Below are positions 54,801 to 62,110 of a stretch of DNA of 64,000 nucleotides, piece by piece. The translations under genes were made by a program, and so were the position numbers. The notes under the pieces were generated by a model. The model saw only the letters and a list, made by a program, of their open reading frames with translations, had not been told where the DNA came from and did not search any database. Numbering within the stretch: the first letter of the stretch is position 1; each line of letters starts with the position of its first letter. This stretch comes from Cyclina sinensis (lineage: Eukaryota; Mollusca; Bivalvia; Venerida; Veneridae): contig JAAONU010000123.1 of assembly GCA_012932295.1 (NCBI GenBank), positions 6,510,001 through 6,574,000 on the forward strand. The letters run 5' to 3'.

Positions 54801-55295
54801 TTCTTTCTGGCATGTGTTCTACGTCATCCTTTTTTGAGATAAGAAGTGTTGTTGCAGTTTTGTCCACAAGTAGATTGAATATAAGTTTAATGCAGCTGCT
54901 GTTCACAAGGTCATTGACTGATGTTTTACTTTCACCTTATCAATCTGCATATGTTTTATCGATATCTTTGTTTTTCTTCTTTACTTATAAACTTTTACAT
55001 CAATATCAAGTATATGTCGTAATGCTAATCATAAGTTGGAAAAACTGGCTTTCTCATTGCTTTATATTTTTCAGGAACGAGAGAAGAACGGGGTCTTACG
55101 TCTTGGGATTTTAAATCGGATGACAAAGAGGGTGTAGTAACACAAGAGAAAGTCTCGGTCGAAGATGAAGTCAGAGCAAAGAAACTAAGGGAGACAATCT
55201 ATGTTATCCCCTACTTCAACAGAGTTCTTAAACGATTTCGTGCTCTTGGTTACTTGCCAGTCTTTCCGAAGTATGACGCAAATCTAGAGAATTAA
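31764..55295 (+). CDS. SLC23 (nucleobase-ascorbate transporter) family protein, 12 exons
   Basis: Twelve exons totalling 1,875 nt (624 codons plus stop), assembled by reading frame; every intron is GT-AG and all junction phases agree. The product is a polytopic membrane transporter. SLC23/NAT proteins move ascorbate with Na+ (vertebrate SVCTs) or nucleobases. Family landmarks are the first membrane segment ending 'FVFALQ' (residue ~81), 'LCTLLQNTLGIR' (~122-134), 'DSVGDYHACAA' (~369-379), 'PPAHAINRGI', the signature region 'GNTIGYMVATK' (418-428), 'GVLGKVGAFFVAIPYPVIGG', 'DIRSTRNL' and 'LDNTVPGTREERGL' before a cytosolic tail. Oddities: F instead of H after ALQ; D369 where vertebrate SVCTs have E; and Asn-Thr at 419-420 where the NAT signature has [QEP]-Asn. 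Substrate is therefore unresolved. The N-terminal ~70 residues are acidic and cytosolic. The weakest parts are exon 1 and the short acceptor of exon 3. Confidence 0.85.
31836..33320. other. SLC23 intron 1, first part
   Basis: AT-rich intronic sequence with no recognised repeat or exon. Confidence 0.4.
33321..34045. mobile_element. Element with 'AGCTCACCTGAG' inverted ends (intron 1)
   Basis: AGCTCACCTGAG at 33,325-33,336 is inverse of CTCAGGTGAGCT at 34,031-34,042 (12 bp, perfect). The left part has 'CCGTCGCCCGTCGTCG'. The interior has diverged repeats with 'CCCCGGGGGTCATAGATTTT', 'GCCCCAGGGGGTAGGTTC' and 'ACCCCAGGGGAGTCAG'. It shares subterminal sequence with the element at 27,147-27,988. 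Confidence 0.6.
34050..35720. other. SLC23 intron 1, middle part
   Basis: Non-coding. A fragment 'TTTTAGCTCACACATAGTGC' near 34,838 looks like another end of the 'AGCTCACCTGAG' family. A 'GTCAAGTT(G/T)TCA(C/T)GGAT' phrase repeats at about 34,210 and 34,598. Confidence 0.35.
35724..36250. mobile_element. Diverged copy of the 'AGCTCACCTGAG' family (intron 1)
   Basis: Begins 'TTTTTAGCCCACCTGAGCAT' and has 'GCTTTTATGATCGCC' as in the 33.3-kb copy. The interior carries 'ATTATGCCCCTGGGATCAT' and 'ATTACGCCCCTGGGGTCATT' repeats. The right end is lost. Confidence 0.5.
36251..38650. other. SLC23 intron 1, last part (with repeat at 37,228-37,430)
   Basis: No exon recognised. AT-rich, with poly-A/T runs. 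Confidence 0.35.
37228..37430. repeat. Unclassified dispersed repeat, copy 2
   Basis: Second copy of the sequence at 25,838-26,040, same orientation, at roughly 70-75% identity by eye. Confidence 0.55.
38654..38940 (-). CDS. Candidate terminal exon of an unrecognised minus-strand gene
   Basis: On minus, an acceptor-like 'TATTGTTCTAGTAGCAG' (about 38,957 to 38,941) is followed by ~94 open codons ending 'YSRMQDVYER' and TAG. The composition is protein-like: a charged stretch 'EDVKVLETKVS', then 'EEFVKTLLTKIWFLRDSKIF'. I recognise no domain. It sits inside intron 1 of the SLC23-family gene on the opposite strand. Downstream on minus I see no second exon. It could equally be a relic. Confidence 0.3.
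39247..39417 (+). CDS. SLC23-family exon 2 (acidic tail, start of TM1)
   Basis: 57 codons, acceptor TTCAG and donor CAA|GTAAGT. Ends 'PIPLTFVFALQ', the hallmark start of the first membrane segment in NAT proteins. Confidence 0.85.
40192..40349 (+). CDS. SLC23-family exon 3 (TM1-TM2)
   Basis: Begins at an acceptor TTTAAAG (AG at 40,190-40,191). This gives phase 0 and the spacing expected for the family between 'ALQ' and 'CAGADEELKT'. The alternative AG at 40,198-40,199 would break phase. Encodes 'ATALILAGLCTLLQNTLGIR'. Donor GT at 40,350. Confidence 0.8.
40614..40714 (+). CDS. SLC23-family exon 4
   Basis: Encodes 'IPICQTSYPFYLLPLVSLSS' and 'TPNWKCEYDDN', matching the segment before the large extracellular loop in SLC23 proteins. 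Phase 2 in, phase 1 out. A 5.7 kb intron with a Ty3/gypsy relic follows. Confidence 0.85.
41115..41230. mobile_element. Fragment of a 'GTCCGTCC' repeat
   Basis: 'CACCCAGCCTATAGGCGTGA' then 'TCGTCACTCCGTCCGTGATA' resembles the start of pearl-like elements. The rest is not recognisable. Confidence 0.3.
41560..43270 (+). mobile_element. Degenerate Ty3/gypsy LTR retrotransposon pol relic (intron 4)
   Basis: In order on the plus strand: a pre-RT segment with 'KVTEPTEWV' (about 41,765); RT start 'CLDSRHLNESMMRPHYPIQT' at 41,839-41,898; the 'FGYVITSDGLKPDPSK' connection region (about 42,255-42,305); an RNase H segment with 'FASKSLTKTEKVYSNLKKEM' (about 42,610-42,670); and an integrase zinc-binding remnant with 'CPGMVKEMINLVLNCPVC' (about 43,180-43,235). 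Frameshifts and stops occur throughout, part of RT including the catalytic region is missing, and I found no LTRs. It is dead. It lies in the sense orientation within the 5.7 kb intron 4. Confidence 0.75.
43598..43635 (+). repeat. (TA)n microsatellite
   Basis: About 19 TA units in intron 4, followed by a sequence resembling a pearl-like interior (43,640-44,000). Confidence 0.9.
43640..44000. repeat. Diverged pearl-like tandem units (intron 4)
   Basis: Two diverged ~140-150 bp passages carry 'CCTTGCCTTATTTTGAAATT' / 'CTACATTGACTTATTCTTGA' and 'ATAACTCGAAAA' / 'CACAACTCAAAAC'. They recall the unit of the element at 6,790-7,420. Confidence 0.35.
44780..45100. repeat. Degenerate 'GACCCCAGGGTC' repeat copy (intron 4)
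   Basis: Contains 'TGACCCCAGGGTCAATACTG', 'GTCTCGGGAGTCACTTGATT' and 'CCCACCCAGGGGTCATTTAG', in line with the interiors of the elements at 27.1, 33.3 and 35.7 kb. Confidence 0.4.
45145..45650. repeat. Degenerate GC-rich tandem repeats (intron 4)
   Basis: A phrase like 'ATGCGTAGGTA(C/G)' followed by a C-rich run recurs near 45,250, 45,443 and 45,561, with 'GGTACTTCCCACCC'-like variants near 45,155 and 45,513. Period roughly 110-190, poorly kept. Confidence 0.4.
45651..46440. other. SLC23 intron 4, last part
   Basis: Non-coding, AT-rich, with an (AAATA)-rich run near 46,290. No exon recognised. Confidence 0.4.
46444..46511 (+). CDS. SLC23-family exon 5
   Basis: 22 full codons (a loop with NTT and NSS N-glycosylation sequons) ending 'KLQW', equivalent to the 'IREIQG' approach of TM5 in vertebrate members. 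Donor TGG|GTAATC. Confidence 0.8.
46850..47031 (+). CDS. SLC23-family exon 6
   Basis: Encodes 'LEGNLMIVGAAHTLIGLFGL' and 'LLKLIGPVTLVPSFVTLGIS', the conserved membrane segment with the IGP(I/V)T motif of NAT proteins. Donor GT at 47,032. Confidence 0.9.
47472..47592 (+). CDS. SLC23-family exon 7
   Basis: Encodes 'TTSVAIILSIYLRKYRVPIL' and 'FHKMLS', matching the segment and basic loop after it in SLC23 proteins. Followed by an intron with a 21-bp minisatellite. Confidence 0.85.
47725..48072 (+). repeat. 21-bp minisatellite in intron 7
   Basis: About 16 units of 'TACATTGTTAGGACCTGTCTA' with small changes. Because 21 is divisible by 3, both strands give long open heptapeptide frames (e.g. YIVRTCL), which explains the apparent coding frames here. 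Confidence 0.92.
48073..48960. other. SLC23 intron 7, remainder
   Basis: AT-rich, with recurring 'TTTTCATGAAA'-type phrases (near 48,121, 48,179, 48,486 and 48,500). No exon recognised. Confidence 0.35.
48969..49125 (+). CDS. SLC23-family exon 8
   Basis: Encodes 'LLIAIIVGWITSWIVTAAGG' and 'ARTDVRWDAIDRKGWFVFPY', equivalent to the membrane segment plus the ARTD and FPYPGQ motifs of SVCT proteins. Phase 1 out. Confidence 0.9.
49432..49685 (+). CDS. SLC23-family exon 9 (substrate-site segments)
   Basis: Encodes the core transport region: 'ILDSVGDYHACAAAIRAPRP', 'PAHAINRGIAVEG' and the signature 'GNTIGYMVATK'. The acidic residue of TM8 is Asp here, and the signature lacks the usual [QEP]-Asn pair. 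Donor AAA|GTAAGT. Confidence 0.92.
49824..50605. mobile_element. Pearl/HINE-like element (intron 9)
   Basis: Starts TTATGCCCCCGAAG and ends with CTTCGGGGGC (50,574-50,583) followed by a degenerate 'GTCATCTTACAGTGAC' hairpin. It has a 'GTCCGTCCGTCAGCCCGTCC' tract. Tandem units of ~145-150 bp are anchored by 'CTTCATACTTGG' near 49,940, 50,170, 50,321 and 50,465. Its TTATGCCCCC start matches that of the element at 12,691. Confidence 0.65.
50920..51193 (+). CDS. SLC23-family exon 10
   Basis: Acceptor AACAG, 91 codons plus one base. Encodes 'RVFQTIGLLLILIGVLGKVG', 'AIPYPVIGGVLVY', 'IRSTRNLSIMGLAFFLPW' and ends 'TPGAINTG', all family hallmarks. Confidence 0.92.
51644..51739 (+). CDS. SLC23-family exon 11 (last membrane segment; source of intron 11 array)
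   Basis: 96 nt, phase 1 in and phase 1 out. Encodes 'ARSLDNILVALIASPVAVSV' then 'LTACFLDNTVPG'. The last ~66 nt and the donor GTATAT are the template of the tandem array that fills the downstream intron. Confidence 0.9.
51806..51811 (+). promoter_or_regulatory. Duplicate 5' splice site giving an in-frame 22-codon extension
   Basis: GCCAG|GTATAT, 66 nt after the exon 11 donor. The sequence between (51,740-51,805) is open in frame. Use of this site would add 22 hydrophobic residues before 'GTREERGL' without changing phase. The next in-frame stop is at 51,841. Confidence 0.4.
51845..51880 (+). repeat. (ATCT)n microsatellite
   Basis: About eight ATCT units, sitting inside the second unit of the exon-derived array. 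Confidence 0.9.
52651..53289. mobile_element. 639-bp element with 40-bp perfect inverted ends, inside the array
   Basis: 52,651-52,690 and 53,250-53,289 are exact inverse complements over 40 bp, starting TTAATTACGCTCCC. The ends read TTAA-TTACGC... and ...GCGTAA-TTAA, compatible with a TTAA target duplication. Array units stop at 52,625 and resume at 53,290. A SINE has inserted within it. No transposase frame, so it is non-autonomous. A related fragment is at 8,100-8,217. Confidence 0.8.
52737..52915 (-). mobile_element. SINE family 1 copy without tRNA head
   Basis: 'TTATCGTCCG', 'CATGACCGACGCCCCTGCAG', 'GGGGATAGTGCAAGATCCAG' and 'CCTCGGTTTAATGTCTCATC' follow the same order as the copy at 16,929-17,210. 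It lies inside the inverted-repeat element; the matching 8.1-kb copy lacks it. Confidence 0.75.
54195..54478 (-). mobile_element. tRNA-derived core SINE, family 2, inside the array
   Basis: On minus the head (about 54,478 to 54,393) has an A-box-like 'AGCTCAATAAGTAGAGCACT' and a B-box 'GGTCGTTGGTTCGACCCC'. The body ends with 'TGTTGAAATCGGCGATAAAC' opposite 54,205. From memory this resembles the BivaMD/Meta-type bivalve SINEs; the name is unverified. Confidence 0.7.
55075..55295 (+). CDS. SLC23-family exon 12 (C-terminal tail, stop)
   Basis: Acceptor TTTTTCAG. Continues the family motif across the junction (NTVPG|TREERGL), then an acidic/basic cytosolic tail ending 'YDANLEN' and TAA at 55,293-55,295. 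Confidence 0.9.
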
Positions 55296-55770
55296 GGGTA
55301 TAATTAACAGAACCACTGTCTATATATCTCTGTATATTGTTCCTACGTCTTAATAATGACTGAAATTATACTTATATCAGAATATTTCCATTATATAAAG
55401 GTAAAACACCACATTATTTATAAGTATAAAAGACTGATGTTATCAAAACCCGTTGTCGGTTTATCTGTCTTATACTTGTTTCTTGCACTATCGATATGAA
55501 CTCCATAATAACAGTCGCTGCATCCCATATTATAATCATTATTTTTTAATATCATGTCGGTAAAATACTGTAAGGTTGATAGCCCGCAGGGTTTTAGTAT
55601 GCATTTTAGTGTAGAGCCATGGAGAGCACGTGACCTGTCATCAATAGATGGAGGAGCACATGATATGTCAACAGTACATGATTGGTTATTTTTTATTAGT
55701 AAATTTTAAATTTTAATTAATTAAGAATTATTAACAAGTGCACACATATTCATCTTTATTAAAAAAAAAG

Positions 55771-55776
55771 AATAAA
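55771..55776 (+). terminator. Candidate poly(A) signal of the SLC23-family gene
   Basis: AATAAA about 480 nt after the stop; the first canonical hexamer I see downstream. Confidence 0.4.
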
Positions 55777-55779
55777 ATG

Positions 55780-56320
55780 TAGTAAAGTTTTATATTCAAA
55801 GTATCCAATAACTTCGGCAATTGTTTGATTGACTACCCCCCCCCCCCCTCGGTACATATGGCGTCAAACTCCACACAGCGTTTACTTCCCTTTCGTACTT
55901 TCAGTACAGTAATCTAAAGGTAAACGATCTGGTTAAGTGTTAAAATTTTATCTTAAACTATGTTATATTTTTTAAAAGCAAATGCATAATTTGGTAAGCT
56001 TAGTAGAAATTTTAATGTTGCCATATGTTCTGGAATCGACGGTAAATTGATTATCAGCCTTGATTTTGAAATACCGGTTTTGTTTCGTCTTTTTAAAGAA
56101 ATGACTTGATGCTAAGGCTTTGAAACATTTACAGTGTCTCTGACTTTAAGATGACTACAAGAATGAAGGACTCACGAAATATAACGTAATAAACTTTTAG
56201 ATGTAATTGACTTTTTTGTAATATTGAGATTTGAAGGGTGTCTGTAACAAGAATCTTGAAATAATGCACCAATCAATGTTTCGCTTCACCGGTGGAATGG
56301 CGGTGCTACAGGCATACAAA
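55780..56320. other. Downstream flank of the SLC23-family gene
   Basis: AT-rich, with a C10 run near 55,840. No gene recognised. Confidence 0.4.
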
Positions 56321-56324
56321 GGGG

Positions 56325-56700
56325 ACTATAGAACAAGAGCTCCGCGGAGCGGCGCCAACACTCGTCTATTTTATATGTCGACAATGGGGGCCATAGTTAT
56401 GGTTCTTATGCACTACTCCTGATGGAGGTCTATATACCTCTGACGTTTCATGTCAAGATGTTGATATTGTTCATATTGATACCTTTGATCATTCAACTTA
56501 ATGAGCAATTTTGACAAAAATTGTAAGTTAAAAAGGGACATAACTCCAAAATTAAAGCTTTCAGAATAATACCCCTTGTGTTACAACTGCCTCATGTCAT
56601 GATAAGCAAGTAGTCCAAGTTTCATATTGATACCTTTAATAGTTTTGAAATCATTCAACTTAATAAGCAATTTTGACAAAAAAAATCGTTAGTTAAACAC
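56325..56700. repeat. Repeat with 'AAGAGCTCCGCGGAGCGG' head and internal duplication
   Basis: The palindromic GCTCCGCGGAGC head is at about 56,339. Two ~155-bp diverged units follow, each carrying 'ATATTGATACCTTT' and 'TTCAACTTAAT(G/A)AGCAATTT' (near 56,476-56,515 and 56,624-56,670). Looks like the head and tandem interior of a pearl-like element; the right end was not found. Confidence 0.45.
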
Positions 56701-57430
56701 GAGTTTGTAACACTTTTTAAACTCAGTGCTGTTTCCTTTTTGTAACCTGAAATTTCATTGTTTACCTCACGCAACCTTGCATGAAATTCACGAAAAGATA
56801 TTCTAACACAAAGACAAACGTTTTGGTACCCTTTTGTTACTCTTTACTTCCGGTGTTAAAAATTATCTCCTGAAAGCCATTAAAATTACGTCTGAAATAT
56901 TACCTGATTTTATACTTCAATGTGATACTGCGAATATCGTAAACATACAATACCCGGACATTTGATATGTGGTACATTTCAAGTGTTTCGGTAATGTCAA
57001 ACAAAGATTTGTTCTAATTATAAATTTCAAATCATTCTAAGCATTTCTCTCGGATAATACATGTTTTTTTTTTGTTTTATCGAATAGAAGTTATCCAGAA
57101 TCTTTTGTGGACCATTCTCACAAGTTGCACACCCCACTTGTATATTGCAATGGTTTAAGTTTTATTCATGTGTAGAAATCTTATCCAGATGGTGTACATA
57201 CATACTTGATTAAAGGGGATGTGCTTCAGATGACACAAAAAAGAAAGTTTTCTTGTATTATAAATTTCTTGTGATATTTGTGACTAATGCTTAAAAAACT
57301 GACTAACTGACAAAAAATAAGCCAGGTAATCACATTATAAATTGATTTTTTTTCCTTTCATAGTGCTATACCGTAACGCGACGGTATAACTATATTGTAT
57401 AAGATTTAAAGTAAACGATAGTTATTTCAC
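56701..57430. other. Non-coding stretch
   Basis: No gene or structured repeat recognised. Confidence 0.4.
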
Positions 57431-57431
57431 A

Positions 57432-57516
57432 TTCGCCGATAGTGGTGACAGTAAAAGCGTCATTAATATTTTGTTAACATGAGGGTCCAGAGTTCAAATC
57501 CGGCTGGAGCGAATAT
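57432..57516 (+). mobile_element. tRNA-like sequence
   Basis: ATTCGC at the left pairs with GCGAAT at the right. An A-box-like 'TAGTGGTGACAG' and a B-box 'GGTCCAGAGTTCAAATCC' lie between, at tRNA spacing. The anticodon stem and loop are poor (A at the position normally U33), so it is probably a tRNA-derived repeat head or a decayed tRNA gene. Confidence 0.4.
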
Positions 57517-57519
57517 ATT

Positions 57520-59260
57520 TTTTTGTTGTTCTATTTTGACTTTTACAATCAGTTTTGAAGTAAAATTTCATGTTGTTATAATCTCACAGCATCTAGATAT
57601 TTATAGATATTTAATTTAAGTAACAAAAAAAATGATATCAAATCTGGAGTACAGCCTCTTTAAACAGGTAATTGCTAATAAATACATGCATTGACAAATA
57701 AGTTTACAACAGGAAAGCCCCTGGTTACTTTTACTGCGCAGAATAAATAAATATATTTGAAGATAAAAGTGATCAGATCATAGGTGAGCAGTTTTAAGAA
57801 GTAATAAAATATAAAATATTCTAACTTTTCGTGGCCCGGTCTTAACATGGAGTCAAGGTGAAAGCGTTGGCAACATTTTACAGAAAAGATTAGGGGATAT
57901 CAGCACACCATGTTTTTCATTTTACTACTGGATTTCTCGGCTTCAAGAAGGAACAATCGGCATTTTTGAACGGTCTAGGTCTTTGAGTCTCATTGAGAAA
58001 GTGACCTTAGCAACTGTTGCAAGAGTAGAGGTTTTCATCATGCAAGATTATCGGGTACCATCGCAGAAAGTAGTTAGTCGGTCTAGCTTTGGAAAAACGT
58101 CTTGGAAAGAGCTTTATCAGTGCTAGGTAGATGTTGAGTAAGTTGATTAATAGTCAACAGGTACTTAGGGTAGCCATTGCAAGAAGCCGTTGTTGTTGTT
58201 TGGGAGGGTGGGGGTTATCATTTTTTTTCCAATTATTGATAAAGAATTTTTAACCTGACATGAAATTTTGGTTTATTATGGCTTTAGCTCCGATACAAAA
58301 CTGTATAATCGTTGAAGAGTACAAAATTCTATTTACGATTACAAAAGTTTATCATTGAAATCATATAAAATAAGATTGTTTGATGACGTAAGGGAAACGT
58401 ACTAAACAATAAACAATACGTAATTCGACGTCACTGCCACTTCGATTTCTGTTTTATTTTCTTCCATATAAGATTTGCAGTTACCCGCTGAAGGTCAGTT
58501 AAAACGAGCACGCGAAAACAACGTTAAAAGAAGTCCTGTACAAATCATTCTAAATTTTGAAGAAAAAAATAAATAAATTCGAAAAATTTTAAGTACGAAA
58601 GAAAACTACAACAAGTCGGCTATTGCTCCTGTGTATTGGTCTTTATATTCTAAAACTGTTTTCAGACTGACGATTTTTATTTAGGAAAGATGTCTTGAAC
58701 TATTGTAACGGGGCCTTAAAATGACAATTGACAAAACTCAATTTATAAAACATTGACTGTTTCATTTAAGTTTGAAGCTACTTTTTACTATTCTTTCCAT
58801 ATCACAAAGTTTAGATAGAAGTCGTCGTAGATTTTTGGCACATATGAAACGTAAAGCCAAATTTTGTCATACGACAAGTATTCGTGATTCGCTTCATACT
58901 CGTGTTTGGTCTACACTCATTGTATGACAAATACACGTCCAATAATATTTCTGAAACTCGCCTAGATTCGGACGCTCGTTCGATTATGTATTAGCTGTAG
59001 CTAAGTTTGCTAGTTTTCGTTCGTTTTCTCTCCCTTTTTTTAACTGAACTTTGGTAAGAATTTAAAACTGGAATAATGTAACTTGAGTACCATTGCTCAA
59101 GATTAACAACACGGCCAATGAAAGACATTCAGCTGTAGTACAGCATACTCAGACATCCAAAATTATTTCCTGAAGGTAAAAGTTGAAATGTGCCAATTTA
59201 TGCAGGTAGTTCACAAATGTATTTGCTGAACCTTCATGTGCAGGAAAACAGTACAATACC
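57520..59260. other. Intergenic stretch without recognised genes
   Basis: No coding structure supported. Poly-T and AT-rich runs. Confidence 0.4.
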
Positions 59261-59269
59261 ACACAGTAT

Positions 59270-60010
59270 ATCCAAAATCTAGCCCCTCTGATTTCTGATT
59301 TGAAGATTTTGAATTTTTGCTATGGGGCGGAGCCAATCATAACTCTCGAGTCATCATTTAAAAATCTAGGTGCAGGTCTACTAGACAATACTATAGCCAA
59401 ATATTCTAGACCCTGCAGTTTCTGATAATATTTTCCTTATAGACATATATTAAGTAAAATAATACCCTCCTTAAAGTCAATTTTTTTTCCATGGATCATT
59501 CACAATTTATATAGACGGTCAACCAAGGATCTTTTATTCCAAAATATTTTCAAATTAAGCAAGCATTTCTTAAGAAGTTTATTGACGTTTCCTGCATACA
59601 GATAATAAGGAAAATAAGCCCCAACCCTTGTGGTCATATTTTATTTTATTTACATCAATTTCACTATTTGTATACAGCGCCAGCCAACTCACTTTTGAGT
59701 CAGATTAATTTGAAATCAAGTCAACAGTTTGTAAGGAGGAGATTTTTAAAGTTTCTCATATAGACATAATTATAAAGAAAATAAGCCCGTACCGGACATG
59801 TTGTTGTTGTTGTTGTTGTTGTTTACACGGATCGCAATATATTTCACAAGCACTTTATATAGAGCATCACCAAAGTATCATTTATGCTTAAATATTGTCA
59901 AATCTGCCAATATATAGTGATTAGAAGAGCTTTAAAGTTTTTCAGTTTGGTTGTCAATAAATTTCACAGATCTACAAGGAGGAGAAGCTCAGGTGAACTA
60001 AAAAGGCGCC
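59270..60010. mobile_element. Diverged copy of the 'AGCTCACCTGAG' element family
   Basis: Ends with 'GCTCAGGTGAACTAAAA' (about 59,988-60,004), the right end of the family. The interior has several 'ATAAGCCC' / 'GACATA(A/T)' passages at roughly 150-180 bp spacing. The left end is not recognisable. Confidence 0.45.
59800..59824 (+). repeat. (GTT)n microsatellite
   Basis: About eight GTT units within the diverged element. Confidence 0.85.
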
Positions 60011-60124
60011 TGCATGAGACGTCTCTAGAGGTAAAAAAATACAAAGACTTGTACAGATTTAAATAGTTTGGTTAATGCTGTTTTAATTATTGTGTTTTCA
60101 ACCGTAAATCATTATGGTTCGAGT

Positions 60125-60481
60125 TCAATCAGTGAATAACCTTTTCTCCCCTGGTTTTCGCCATCCCTTTCTGCGTGCACCGGCAACAACCCTGACCTCA
60201 GTGACCTTATTTTCATCATTATCTACTGACAACCTTTTGATCTTTCTTCGTTTCTCGACTGGAGCTGAAACCTCGTTCTTGTCGTCTGCTTTCAGCTTTG
60301 CTGCATGCGTTACTGCAGCCGTAATGGCGGCGGCTGCTGTAACTATTAAGGTTGGGATAATTCGCTGCGGCCTTGTTGTTATTATCGCTGCTGTTGGGAT
60401 TTGGAATATCTTTGGATACTTGGCTTTAACAAAACCTTCATATTCGGTGTACAACTCGCTGTTGACTCGTTTACGCGCCAT
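60125..60481 (-). CDS. Hypothetical basic protein, minus strand
   Basis: 118 codons from ATG at 60,481 to TGA at 60,125. The first residues are MARKRVNSELYTEYEGF; then an Ala/Ile-rich centre; then a basic tail with two NLS-like clusters (EKRRKIKRL, GARRKGWRKPGEKR). The frame continues open ~28 codons upstream to an acceptor-like TTTCTAG near 60,560, so it may be a downstream exon instead of a complete gene. GC content is visibly higher than in the flanks. No domain recognised. The 147-codon frame on the plus strand over the same place is more hydrophobic and lacks context; I prefer the minus frame, without certainty. Confidence 0.35.
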   Translation of the reverse strand: MARKRVNSELYTEYEGFVKAKYPKIFQIPTAAIITTRPQRIIPTLIVTAAAAITAAVTHAAKLKADDKNEVSAPVEKRRKIKRLSVDNDENKVTEVRVVAGARRKGWRKPGEKRLFTD

Positions 60482-60640
60482 GCGGCGGGTGTCTCTCGTT
60501 TGGGAATCCAAATATAAGAGTAAACCCGAAACACAAAGATTTTTTAAGTGCGTGTAACACTAGAAAGACAGACTCTTGCTGAATCAGAATTATGGAAAAT
60601 AGAAAAAATAAAATAATAAAATCCTTTTACGTTCATAAAC

Positions 60641-60809
60641 TTAAGTAGCAATGGCTGTTGACAAACCTATTATCATTTTTCTTTTCCTCTCTTGGTATTC
60701 TTTGCATCTCTGCAGAAACTTCTGTGACACCCAAGGCATGATCCTTGGACGTTTTGCTGGTGGGAGAAATTCTTCTTCATTCAGACGTTTTCTTTTCCTC
60801 GACTCATTT
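60641..60809 (-). CDS. Candidate exon for a basic, nuclear-type protein, minus strand
   Basis: After an acceptor 'TTTCTTCTATTTCAG' on minus there are 55 open codons, beginning NESRKRKRLNEEEFLPP, containing 'AKRPRIMPWVSQKFLQRCKE' and ending at TAA (60,641-60,643). The Lys/Arg clusters look like nuclear localisation signals. It has no start codon in frame, so it would be an internal or terminal exon. It lies upstream (in minus-strand order) of 60,125-60,481, but joining the two by the visible GT/AG sites breaks phase, so they may belong to different transcripts. Confidence 0.35.
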
Positions 60810-60860
60810 CTGAAATAGAAGAAATTTGCCTAACATGTATGAACATTGACTGACAGTCTC

Positions 60861-60890
60861 ATTCATTCATTCATTCATTCATTCATTCAT

Positions 60891-60926
<36 letters not shown>

Positions 60927-61027
60927 ATCCCTCCCTCCATCCATCCATCCATTCACTCATTCATTCACTCATTAATTAATTAATTCATTCATTCATTCAT
61001 TCATTCACTCACTCATTCATTCATTCC
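60861..61027 (+). repeat. (ATTC)n / (CATC)n compound microsatellite
   Basis: A run of ATTC units, then CATC, a short CCCTCC interruption, then ATTC/ACTC/ATTA variants; about 165 bp. Confidence 0.95.
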
Positions 61028-61830
61028 AACCGTTTATTCGTTTATCATCTTTTAAATTTACTTTTTCACCTTTTAAAAGCTTAAAATAAAGATCAAATCA
61101 TGTATTACATTATACGATATTTACAATAAATTGATAACCAGAAATGCATATTTCTACCAAACTCTGACTTGGCGCAGCACTAATACAAGTCTTAAGTCCG
61201 TATTCTATAAGAAGGAAAAAAGGCAAGAATATATTATCCGGGTTAAATTACCTCAACATATTTTTGACATATTCTATCTCTTGCAGTGTAATTGTCCGAT
61301 TATCTTTGAAGTTACTCATGTTGCTAGCTGTATCTTTGTAAATTCTGCGCGTTGCTATCTTGACAACGTAAACGTTAAAACGTCGACGTCAGTGACGTCA
61401 TCTGATTATTACAGTTTGACGTCACGATAATAAATGTTTTATCGATTTTCTTCACAGTTTCGAATTAAAAGAGAAACGTATTTTTCTTTCTTATAAGCTA
61501 TATATTCCAAATAAACAAACTATTTTGATCATACAGTCTAGAACTAAATGCTTATTACATTCAGTTTTGAACACCTATCACGATAAAATGAGCCATCTGA
61601 AATAAACAGGGACATAGCGTTGCGGTACGAAGTTCAAGTGGATAGTATCTCAACCCTGACAGTGTAAGCGCGGGCAGTTGAAATCCAAATAAGAACCCGC
61701 ACCGAAAGGCACCAACCGCCGAGCAATGCAAAGTAAGAACGCCTTAGAGAAATCGGAACGTAGAAATCAACAACCCAAAAAAAGATTACTCAAATAACCG
61801 TGATATAAGTGTCCACTTCACACCACACCG
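61028..61830. other. Non-coding stretch
   Basis: A 99-codon open frame (61,131-61,430) has no recognisable motif. 'GACGTCA'-type palindromes cluster near 61,381-61,425. Confidence 0.4.
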
Positions 61831-61832
61831 AT

Positions 61833-62110
61833 GGAGCGGATGTGGTCCAGTGGTAACGCGCTGGACTGTTATTCCAGGGGTTCCCAGTTCCGCTAACATT
61901 ACCAATAGTCTTTCGGATGAGACGTTAAACCGAGGTCCATGTATCAGTGCTATACACTGGGCATGTAAAAGAACCATGCAGGAGTGACTCTGGAATTGGA
62001 TGCTTTCTGTATCTTGCACTACCCCAACCACATAAAATACCTAATCTCTTCAGGGGGCGTCTGTCATATGGGCAGCCGGTACCGACGACAAATAAGCTTA
62101 AATAGATAGA
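61833..62110 (+). mobile_element. SINE family 1 copy, plus strand
   Basis: tRNA-like head at 61,833-61,900 ('GGAGCGGATGTGGTCCAGTG'). The body contains 'GAGACGTTAAACCGAGGTCC' and 'CTTTCTGTATCTTGCACTAC', with tail 'ACCGACGACAAATAAGC' then ATAG repeats. Opposite orientation to the copies at 16.9 and 27-29 kb. Confidence 0.8.

Noticed and set aside
57432..57516. Functional tRNA gene
   Set aside because: Acceptor pairing is plausible, but the anticodon loop lacks the conserved U33 and the anticodon stem has a mismatch.
60114..60557. 147-codon plus-strand frame
   Set aside because: Overlaps the minus-strand frame that has higher charge and NLS-like clusters; no motif or splice context on plus. 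Not fully excluded.
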